21,035 nt of DNA from DAIOHQ01 sp036744635. Lineage in GTDB: Bacteria; Planctomycetota; Phycisphaerae; Tepidisphaerales; Tepidisphaeraceae. Positions 14,767 to 20,410 of this stretch are shown piece by piece; position 1 is the first letter of the stretch, and each line of letters opens with the position of its first letter. Made by a program: the position numbers and the translations under genes. The notes beneath the pieces were generated by a model. It had not been told where the DNA came from and searched no databases. It saw nothing but the letters and a program-made list of their open reading frames with translations. The stretch is from positions 1 through 21,035 of the forward strand of contig DAIOHQ010000063.1 in assembly GCA_036744635.1 (NCBI GenBank), read 5' to 3'.

Positions 14767-16218
14767 TCAGGTCTCCCGATCCCCCGCTTCGGTTTCCAAT
14801 CCGCCGGGATCGAAATAGAGGATGCCGCCGGGAGTGACGGCTTTGATGCTGAGGGCGCGGCTGGCGAACTGCTCGGCCGTGGTCGCGTAGAGGGGGGAGA
14901 TTTCCAGCACGCAATCGGGCTCGCCGTCCTTCTGCGCAACCTGCACGCCGGCTTCCTGCAGCCAGCGCGCCGCCCGGCGGATCTGGTCGCGCCGGCTGGT
15001 GACGGGGGAATCGGTGCCGTCGGCATTTTTCACCGGGGAAAATTCCTCGCCGCGGTCGGTGGTGTAGACGATGGCGTTTCTGGCCAGCGGGATCGCGTCG
15101 AAGACGAACTGCTCGAGCTTGATGGCGTTTGGCTTGTCCGGCTTGATCGGCTTGCCCTGCTCGTCGATGGAGGTCACCTTCTTCTCGGCGCGGTGCCACG
15201 GCAGTTCCAGCCGGCCGCCGGCGTTGAGCCGCTCGATGAACTCAACCCGCAGGGCGTGAATCGCGATCGATCCGGCGTTGAAGCGCAGCGCGCCGTCCGG
15301 ATTCGTCTGCTTGGCCAGATCGTCGGGCAGGTCGCTGTATTCGATCACCTGCAGCACGCCGTCGGCCAGCACAAAGTTGCCGACTTTCTCCAGCGGCCCG
15401 GCCTTGGGGATCGTCTTGCTGGACATCTCGCTGCCGGTCAGCTCATGCAGGCCCAGGAACAGCGGATCGACGCAATGCACCAGCGGATTGTCCACCTGGA
15501 AATAGGACAGGTGTTCGACGCCGCGCCGGCGCATGTCGGCCAGCGCGCCCGAGCGGTGCAGGGCGCGGAGGCTGCCGCCGTGGCCGTCGGGGCTGAGCGC
15601 CAACGAGCTCTTGTCGGCCAGCAGCATCTGGCCATCCATGGCGAAGGCCGGCATCATGCCCTGCTGGAAGAAAAAGATCGATGAGGGGTCGTACCCGAAA
15701 TAGACGCTGTTCTTGAAGAAGTCGCGGGTGGCGGCGTCGTTGACGTCGCTGGTCATGATGTACCAGGGGATGATCTTCTTATAGTCGCGCGAATAGGCCA
15801 GCAACTGCTCGGCGAAGACCGCAAAGAGCGGCTTGCTCTTGATCGGCGTGATCGGATACTCGCCCTTGGGCCCATCATATCCCAGTCGCGTGCCTTGCCC
15901 GCCGGCGACCAGGAAGGCGGCCACTCTTCCTTCTCTTAGGAGCTGGCGGCCGCGGGCTTCGGCATCGGCGTAGAGCTTGCGATGCTTCTCGCCGGGCTGG
16001 CGCGGATACGCCTCCACCGGCTGAATATTTTTCGGCAGGGCGATGTGGGGCTTGTGGGTGACGCAGGTCTCGACGAGCTGCTGGATATGCGGCAGATCGA
16101 GCGCCCCGAGTTGCTCGAGCAGGCGCTGCTGGCCGGCCGCGTCGATCTGCTCGAAAAACCGCAGCGCGCCCTGCTGTCCCGTCGCAATAAGCTGCTGCCG
16201 CAGAGAGTTGGTGTCCAT
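14767..16218 (-). CDS. Eukaryote-type UDP-N-acetylglucosamine pyrophosphorylase (UAP1-like, UDPGP family)
   Basis: Nucleotidyltransferase predicted to make UDP-GlcNAc (or UDP-GalNAc) from UTP and the sugar 1-phosphate; UDP-GlcNAc is the entry substrate for MurA and the donor for MurG. The 483-residue protein aligns over its length with animal/fungal UAP1 rather than bacterial GlmU: LVAGGQGTRLGYDGPKGEY (residues 103-121), PWYIMTSDVND (151-161), FFQQGMMPA (183-191), LSPDGHGGSLRAL (208-220), QVDNPLV (241-247), EYSDLP and RFNAGSIAIH. It has no GlmU-like left-handed beta-helix acetyltransferase domain. The frame extends to 16356, but ATG 16218 (MDTNSLRQQL, GAGAG just upstream) fits the family start. 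UDP-glucose pyrophosphorylase activity is an alternative; VDN and the GGQGTRLG loop favour the HexNAc enzyme. Confidence 0.87.
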   Translation of the reverse strand: MDTNSLRQQLIATGQQGALRFFEQIDAAGQQRLLEQLGALDLPHIQQLVETCVTHKPHIALPKNIQPVEAYPRQPGEKHRKLYADAEARGRQLLREGRVAAFLVAGGQGTRLGYDGPKGEYPITPIKSKPLFAVFAEQLLAYSRDYKKIIPWYIMTSDVNDAATRDFFKNSVYFGYDPSSIFFFQQGMMPAFAMDGQMLLADKSSLALSPDGHGGSLRALHRSGALADMRRRGVEHLSYFQVDNPLVHCVDPLFLGLHELTGSEMSSKTIPKAGPLEKVGNFVLADGVLQVIEYSDLPDDLAKQTNPDGALRFNAGSIAIHALRVEFIERLNAGGRLELPWHRAEKKVTSIDEQGKPIKPDKPNAIKLEQFVFDAIPLARNAIVYTTDRGEEFSPVKNADGTDSPVTSRRDQIRRAARWLQEAGVQVAQKDGEPDCVLEISPLYATTAEQFASRALSIKAVTPGGILYFDPGGLETEAGDRET

Positions 16219-16380
16219 GCTCTCATGCTTATCCAAAGCCGCATGTTTAGGCAACGGGGGGAATGCGCCTCTGCACCCGTTGGTTGCTGAGCTCACAGGC
16301 GCGAGTGTGCCCGTGGGTAGTCGGATGACGGCGCCGGTGTGGAGGGCGACCGCCATCCGCTACCACGATGATGGGAGCAA

Positions 16381-16626
16381 CTATCGCGCCGAATCCAGCA
16401 CGTTCAACAACAGGCCAAGCACCGCGTCGGCAGACCTCACCACGTGGCCGGTGCGGTTGTACGTTTTTGCCTGCGCCGGCGCTGCTGGCGCGGGCTCACT
16501 TTGCGGCGCTGGCGGCAGCGCGGTGGGGGCGATATTCGTCGCCGGCAATCGCGCTTCCTGCACGTGCTGCGCGACGCTCAGCCAACCGTCAAGAGCTCCA
16601 ATATTCCCCTGTGCCGAGCGAATCAT
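16381..16626 (-). CDS. Small protein of unknown function; weak flagellar-rod-like C-terminus
   Basis: An 81-residue ORF beginning at ATG 16626 with a strong ribosome binding site, AAGGAG, 6 nt upstream, which is the best evidence that it is real. The N-terminus (MIRSAQGNIGALDGWLSVAQ) could form one amphipathic helix, residues about 35-55 are a Pro/Ala-rich linker, and the end reads HVVRSADAVLGLLLNVLD. The two ends resemble, loosely, the two helices of flagellar rod/hook proteins, whose C-termini often read like VIRTADEMLGTLLDI. No flagellar genes are nearby, so this is only a suggestion. No signal peptide or catalytic motif is visible. It lies 162 bp upstream of the pyrophosphorylase on the same strand; that gap holds nothing I recognise. 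Confidence 0.6.
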   Translation of the reverse strand: MIRSAQGNIGALDGWLSVAQHVQEARLPATNIAPTALPPAPQSEPAPAAPAQAKTYNRTGHVVRSADAVLGLLLNVLDSAR

Positions 16627-16743
16627 CTGCTTCTCCTTCTTCTTCACAGGAGATCAAATACGCGGGTAGACGATGCAATGGGAAACTGGGGCGAAGCTTG
16701 CGGAAACCTGGGGATTCTGGAGGCGGGTGGCAAGCGGTGACGA

Positions 16744-17205
16744 CTATGCGGGCGATGCGATATTCGGCACCCATTCCAGCCAGATTATCGGTCCCTGGCA
16801 CTTGGCGCAGAGGTACTTGCGCCGGGTCCTGCGGCGGCGGTCGGCCCACCAGTCGCAGCGCTGGCAGCCGATGCGATAGCGCGCCCGCGGCCGGGCGGGC
16901 GACATCACCTCGTGTTCCTGGTAGCAGCGCTGCGGCTTGGCGCCAATCCGCCGGCAGGCATCGCGCCAGAGTTGGCCATGACCGTCGCCGGGAGTCAGCG
17001 CGTGGGCGATTTCGTGCAGCAGCGTGTCGCGCACCTGCTCGGGGGTGTTGAGAATCGTCAGCGGCCGCGAAAGGGTGATGATCTTGCTCTTGAGCCGGCA
17101 ACTGCCGAAGCGACGGCGGGCATGGTCGAAGGAAAAAGACCATCCGGCCAGGTTGTGCGCCTGCATCAGTTCGCGGGCCAGAAGCTGGGCGTCGTGCGGA
17201 TGCAT
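16744..17205 (-). CDS. SprT-like zinc metalloprotease-domain protein
   Basis: Member of the SprT-like family (related to the protease domain of eukaryotic SPRTN/Spartan and bacterial SprT). The 153-residue protein has the zinc-binding helix LLHEIAHAL (residues 62-70, His64, Glu65, His68) and GDGHGQLWRDACRRIG (73-88, His76 the likely third ligand). A C-terminal zinc ribbon has two Cys pairs, CQRC (114-117) and CAKC (133-136). Eukaryotic relatives digest DNA-protein crosslinks; the role of bacterial members is mostly unknown. The ATG at 17205 is the only good start, without a clear ribosome binding site. It follows another HExxH gene on the same strand with a 59-bp gap, so the two may be co-transcribed. 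Confidence 0.85.
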   Translation of the reverse strand: MHPHDAQLLARELMQAHNLAGWSFSFDHARRRFGSCRLKSKIITLSRPLTILNTPEQVRDTLLHEIAHALTPGDGHGQLWRDACRRIGAKPQRCYQEHEVMSPARPRARYRIGCQRCDWWADRRRRTRRKYLCAKCQGPIIWLEWVPNIASPA

Positions 17206-17264
17206 CGCAGGATGAAATATCGGCCCGGCGGCGATGCGTCAACCTGGCCTCGAAAATTTCAATT

Positions 17265-17693
17265 TCAGGCCGCCTGCGTGAATTGCAGCAGCGGTTCGGG
17301 AAGGGTCTTGATGCCGCGGCGCAGGGCTTTGCCGACGGCGTATTGCATGGAGCGCTCGAAACGATCCTGCACTTTGTTGTCGATCGCCACGCCCAGCCGG
17401 CCCATCTCCGCGATCGCCCATTGCCAGGCGTGGTATTCCTCTTCGCAGCGCTTCTTGTAGCGGTGAAATCCGATGGCGTGGTGGCCGACTTCGTGCAGGA
17501 AAATCGCCAGGCTGATGGGCGTCTTGGGATAGGGGGCTTCGACCCAGTTCACCGCCGTGCCATCCGGGTAGTAGACGCGCCAGGCGCAGCCGCTCATCGT
17601 CTTGCGCCACTTGCGGATGCGCAGGTCGAAGCGTTCCTTCATCTCCTGCACGATCACGTCCAGGTCAAGCATCCCGTCACTATCGACTTCCAT
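17265..17693 (-). CDS. Putative HExxH metallopeptidase-like protein, unknown family
   Basis: A 142-residue protein with a clear zincin-type helix, SLAIFLHEVGHHAIGFHRY (residues 61-79, His67, Glu68, His71), followed by CEEEYHAWQWAI (83-94), where one of the glutamates could be the third metal ligand as in gluzincins. The N-terminal part (MEVDSDGMLDLDVIVQEMKE) is acidic, the middle is a short beta-rich stretch around WRVYYPDG, and the end is basic and helical. There is no signal peptide or membrane segment, so it is probably cytosolic. I do not recognise a named family; a distant tie to ImmA/IrrE-type peptidases is possible. ATG 17693 has CAGGT upstream. It is divergent from the SIMPL gene, with a palindrome between them. 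Confidence 0.75.
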   Translation of the reverse strand: MEVDSDGMLDLDVIVQEMKERFDLRIRKWRKTMSGCAWRVYYPDGTAVNWVEAPYPKTPISLAIFLHEVGHHAIGFHRYKKRCEEEYHAWQWAIAEMGRLGVAIDNKVQDRFERSMQYAVGKALRRGIKTLPEPLLQFTQAA

Positions 17694-17714
17694 GTATGAC
17701 CTGTTGCAAAGAAT

Positions 17715-17728
17715 GTTCCCTGGGGAAC
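17715..17728. promoter_or_regulatory. Palindrome in a divergent intergenic region; possible operator
   Basis: GTTCCC and GGGAAC (17715-17720 and 17723-17728) form a 6-bp inverted repeat around TG. It lies 22 bp upstream of the minus-strand metallopeptidase ATG and 60 bp upstream of the plus-strand SIMPL gene. A possible -10-like TATGAT lies at 17758-17763 on the plus strand, with no good -35 partner. The location suits a shared regulator, but the palindrome is short and no known operator consensus is matched. Confidence 0.3.
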
Positions 17729-17787
17729 GCCATGGTGTTATCGGGCGTTGTGTCCGCTATGATGCCGCATTGGCAAGGAGGCCTGTC

Positions 17788-18570
17788 ATGAGCGAACCCC
17801 TGACGTCTGATAATTCCCCGAGAAAAGAAATTCATCTGCCAGCGCGCGTGGTCGTGTCGCTGCGCGCCGGCGCCGTTCTGGCGATCGCCAACGTCATCTG
17901 CGTGCTGATCTTCTCGTGGGCCTGGATGCACGTGCGCAGCGAAAGCAAGAGCATTTCCGTCACCGGCTCGGCCAAGAAACTCATTCAGTCGGACCTGATC
18001 GTCTGGCGGACGAAAGTCTTCGTGAACGATGCGGAGCTCGTCGCCGCCTATAAGCGCCTGGAGCAGGGAGTCGAGAAGACGTTGACGTATCTCAAATCCA
18101 AGGGAATTTCTGAAAAGGAGCTGACGGTCTCATCGGTCTGGCTGAAGAAGAACTACGTCAAGAACGACAAGGGCAACGACACCGACAAGATCAGCAGCTA
18201 CGACATGATTCAGACGGTGGAGGTGACATCGGTCAACGTGCAGCACGTGGCTGAGGTGGCGCGGAAGATCACCGAGCTGCTGGAGCAGGGGGTGCAGGTG
18301 GACTCCGAAGCGCCGGAATATCACTACACCAGGATGGCGGACCTCAAGATCACCATGCTGGCCGAGGCGACCAAGGATGCCACCACGCGGGCGCAGCAGA
18401 TCGCCGCGAATTCGCAGGGCAAGCTGGGAAATATTCTGGATGCCCGCATGGGCGTGATGCAGATCAACGCGTTGCACGAGAACGAAGCCAGCGGTTCGGG
18501 CGTCAACGACACCACCAGCTTCGAGAAGGAAATCACCGCGATCGTGAGCGCCAAGTTCGCGCTGAAGTAA
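17788..18570 (+). CDS. Membrane-anchored SIMPL-domain (DUF541) protein
   Basis: The 260-residue protein has an N-terminal cytoplasmic tail, one hydrophobic segment (about residues 26-47, ending FSWAWMHV) and then a SIMPL/DUF541 domain that would lie outside the cytoplasmic membrane. Family features include ISVTGSAKKLIQSDLIVWRT (56-75), SKGISEKELTVSSVWLKKNY, YDMIQTVEVTS and the helical DATTRAQQIAANSQGKLGNI. SIMPL proteins form oligomeric periplasmic or surface assemblies, but their role is unclear (E. coli YggE is linked to oxidative stress). The ATG at 17788 is fixed by a perfect ribosome binding site AAGGAGG (17775-17781); the frame upstream is spurious. It converges on the coiled-coil gene with only 24 bp between stops. 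Confidence 0.88.
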   Translation: MSEPLTSDNSPRKEIHLPARVVVSLRAGAVLAIANVICVLIFSWAWMHVRSESKSISVTGSAKKLIQSDLIVWRTKVFVNDAELVAAYKRLEQGVEKTLTYLKSKGISEKELTVSSVWLKKNYVKNDKGNDTDKISSYDMIQTVEVTSVNVQHVAEVARKITELLEQGVQVDSEAPEYHYTRMADLKITMLAEATKDATTRAQQIAANSQGKLGNILDARMGVMQINALHENEASGSGVNDTTSFEKEITAIVSAKFALK

Positions 18571-18594
18571 TCGTCACGGTGAGAGGATGTCGCG

Positions 18595-19191
18595 CTATTG
18601 CCCATCCCCCGCCGCGGCGCCGCCGGCGGGGACCGATGAGCTGATTTGCGGCGTGGCCGGGGCGGGCGGGAGCAACTTGTCGTCGGCCAGCACTTCGGCG
18701 ACGTATCCCTTGATGCGCTCGTCGTTGAGCAGTTGGCTCATCAGCACGCGGCGATAGCCGGTGTTGCGCATCTGTTCCTTGAGGGCATCCGTGCGCTCCT
18801 GCTTGAGCTTTTCGTTCTGGGCATACAGCGCCTCTTCCAGCGCCTCGTTCTCCAGCAGCAGAGCATACATCGCATCCGCGCGCCGGCCGCCGGAGCTGAA
18901 CAGTCCGCCGAACCCGGCCGCCTTCTTGCGATATTCCTCCACCCGGTCGGTGAGGAGTTTCACCTGCTCGGCAAGCTGCTCGTTGCGGCTCTTGAGCGCG
19001 GCGACTTCCTGCTCGTAAAGATTCTTGAACCCCTTCTGGGTGGTGAACAGATCCTGCTCCTTGGCGGCCAGCAGCCTGGCGGCGGCGAGATTTCCGATCC
19101 AGCGCCCAATGCGAAAGCCGGCCAGCAGCAGCACCACCGCGGCGGCGGCATAAAGAACAAGGTCCAGCGTTTCATTTCCGGTGCGTGGCAT
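18595..19191 (-). CDS. Membrane-anchored coiled-coil protein, unknown function
   Basis: A 198-residue protein with a single N-terminal membrane helix (about residues 9-25, LDLVLYAAAAVVLLLAG), then a long charged helical region. Likely coiled coil runs from about 42 to 92 (EQEVAALKSRNEQLAEQVKL) and again 108-142 (LLLENEALEEALYAQNEKLK), separated by a Gly-rich break AAGFGGLFSSGGRRAD (91-106). The C-terminus is Pro/Ala/Gly-rich and low-complexity. Topology with an inside coiled coil is suggested by Arg after the helix, but is uncertain. I do not recognise the family. ATG 19191 starts the hydrophobic segment directly. Its upstream region is the repeat-dense stretch that begins near 19.2 kb. Confidence 0.72.
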   Translation of the reverse strand: MPRTGNETLDLVLYAAAAVVLLLAGFRIGRWIGNLAAARLLAAKEQDLFTTQKGFKNLYEQEVAALKSRNEQLAEQVKLLTDRVEEYRKKAAGFGGLFSSGGRRADAMYALLLENEALEEALYAQNEKLKQERTDALKEQMRNTGYRRVLMSQLLNDERIKGYVAEVLADDKLLPPAPATPQISSSVPAGGAAAGDGQ

Positions 19192-19293
19192 AGAGCACGC
19201 ATCTTATGCCGGATGCGGGCTGGAGTGAATGCGCAAAGGATTGGTCATCAGCGCCGCGGGTGCGTGACACTTCCGGCGGCATTGCCTTTGATT

Positions 19294-19388
19294 GGTGGGG
19301 CAGATCATTCCTGTCTGCCACGGCATCTTGTCGGGTAGGCGTACCCGCCCACCGTTTTGGTGGGGCGGACATTTTTGTCTGCCACGGC
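19294..19388. repeat. Two palindromic GGTGGGGC units with a third related palindrome between them
   Basis: GGTGGGGCAGA...TCTGCCACGGC (19294-19324) and GGTGGGGCGGA...TCTGCCACGGC (19359-19388) are near-identical direct copies, each able to fold by pairing GGGGCAGA or GGGGCGGA with TCTGCC. Between them, GTAGGCGTACCCGCCCAC (19335-19352) resembles the core of the murC-murB repeat, GTGGGCGTACTCGCCCAC. This suggests relatives of one family are scattered over the window. Confidence 0.7.
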
Positions 19389-19426
19389 TGGATGAGTGCA
19401 GCCGTAGCCGAAGGCATTAGAATCCC

Positions 19427-19634
19427 GCCGCCCCGCCTTTTACCCCCTCTCCCGGTACCCGGGGGAGGGTTGGGGTGGGGGCCTTTCCACAATCGCCACA
19501 GTCGAGCGCTACACCCTATCAGCGGGGTGTAACTCTTGTTTGTGGCCGCCCCACCTTTTCCCCCCTCTCCCGGTACCCCGGGGGAGGGTTGGGGTGGGGG
19601 TCCTCCCACAATCGCCACAGCCCAGCGCTACACC
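19427..19634. repeat. Two direct copies of an ~90-bp palindrome-containing unit
   Basis: The segment 19427-19515 recurs at 19545-19634 with only a few differences, a period of about 118 bp. Both copies include CCCCTCTCCCGGTACC followed by GGGGGAGGGTTGGGGTGGGG, which folds on itself, and end CACAATCGCCACAG..AGCGCTACACCC. Between the copies ACACCC...GGGGTGT (19511-19530) forms another short inverted repeat. Confidence 0.8.
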
Positions 19635-19663
19635 CCCGCCCGCGCCCCCCTAACCCGGATTAT

Positions 19664-19812
19664 TCACCGCCGAGACGCAGAGACCGCAGAGAAGACCATA
19701 CCGAGAATCAAGTTATCTATTTTTTCTCTCTCATCATAGTCAGCGCACGTTGCGCAGCTCACAATAGAATTTCTCCGGTGCTTTCTCTGCGTCCTCTGCG
19801 CCTCTGCGGTGA
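19664..19812. repeat. 149-bp stretch bounded by 30-bp imperfect inverted repeats
   Basis: The left arm 19664-19693 (starting TCACCGCCGAGACGCAGAG) matches the reverse complement of 19783-19812 at 26 of 30 positions. The enclosed 89 bp are AT-richer, have no ORF and show no other structure. CGCAGAG-rich arms of this kind are scattered in many planctomycete genomes by my recollection. The shape is that of a small non-autonomous element or a hairpin-forming repeat pair. Confidence 0.7.
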
Positions 19813-19874
19813 GCTCTGAATTTTCCGGGCTAAATGCCCTGGGACTTTCGCCCCGGCCATGTCACAATCGCGGC

Positions 19875-20189
19875 ATGTGGCTGAAGCTGGGCAGACTTGC
19901 CGAACTCTATAACTACGTCGAGGTGGCGCTCTGGCCGGCGCTGGGGGCGGTGCTGTTTGTCTACGGATGGATGCGGCGCGGGAGGCGCTGGGCAGTCCGG
20001 CGCGACTGCTTTCTGGCCGCCGGCGTGCTGGTGCTCTTCGGCGCCAGCGACTGGTTCGAGGCCAGGACCGACAACGAGTGGTGGCATCCCTGGTGGCTGC
20101 TGCTGTGGAAAGCCGCCTGCGTGATCGCCCTGGCGGCCATCGCAGTCATCGCCTATCGCCGCGAACGCCTGCGGAAGCTCGACCAGTAA
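19875..20189 (+). CDS. Small three-helix membrane protein, unknown function
   Basis: A 104-residue protein with three hydrophobic helices at about 14-33, 44-60 and 76-94. Distinctive polar and aromatic features are NYVEVALWPALG (13-24), FGASDWFEARTD (55-66) and EWWHPWWLLLWKAAC (68-82). The short loops and basic C-terminal tail (YRRERLRKLD) suggest an inner-membrane protein with the C-terminus inside. The FGxSDxxE and WWxPWWLLxWK patterns look conserved in planctomycete hypothetical proteins as far as I recall, but no function is known. ATG 19875 is chosen over the upstream frame, which runs into repeat sequence. No clear ribosome binding site is seen. Confidence 0.7.
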   Translation: MWLKLGRLAELYNYVEVALWPALGAVLFVYGWMRRGRRWAVRRDCFLAAGVLVLFGASDWFEARTDNEWWHPWWLLLWKAACVIALAAIAVIAYRRERLRKLDQ

Positions 20190-20211
20190 TGGTCCCAGCA
20201 TGAAGCAACGA

Positions 20212-20259
20212 TGCGGTGGGCACACCTGCGGTGGGCACTTCCGCACCTGCGGTGGGCAC
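20212..20259. repeat. Three direct copies of TGCGGTGGGCAC
   Basis: Exact 12-mers at 20212-20223, 20227-20238 and 20248-20259, spaced 15 and 21 bp apart. Extended copies read ACCTGCGGTGGGCACT. It lies just after the small membrane protein gene, in the 221-bp gap before the right-edge gene; the rest of that gap (to 20410) shows nothing I recognise. Confidence 0.75.
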
Positions 20260-20410
20260 TACCGCGGGTACGCGGACAAGGCGTCGCTCCGAGTTGCTGC
20301 GCGAAAGTCTGGCGAAATGTACCGGACCCCTTTGCGTTCTCCTTTGAATTCTTGCAGAGTTGCCACAAGAACGTCTCCGCCACTTGAAACTCCGCGGGGC
20401 CTAGCAGCGT

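Larger units (their letters stand above)
19192..19874. other. 683-bp non-coding stretch packed with short repeats
   Basis: No convincing gene is present. The stretch holds, in order, two palindromic GGTGGGGC units with a related palindrome between them (19294-19388), a roughly 118-bp-period direct repeat with internal palindromes (19427-19634), and a 30-bp imperfect inverted repeat pair (19664-19812). Short open frames crossing it carry low-complexity Pro/Gly/Arg translations typical of repeats. Confidence 0.75.

Noticed and set aside
16219..16356. 46-codon N-terminal extension of the pyrophosphorylase
   Set aside because: The extension (MAVALHTGAV...) has no family similarity, and the ATG at 16218 begins the expected N-terminal helix.
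19427..19634. Small insertion sequence
   Set aside because: There is no transposase ORF and the two copies are direct repeats of a non-coding unit.
20212..20259. CRISPR array
   Set aside because: The repeat is only 12 bp, the spacers are 3 and 9 bp, and no cas-like gene is present.
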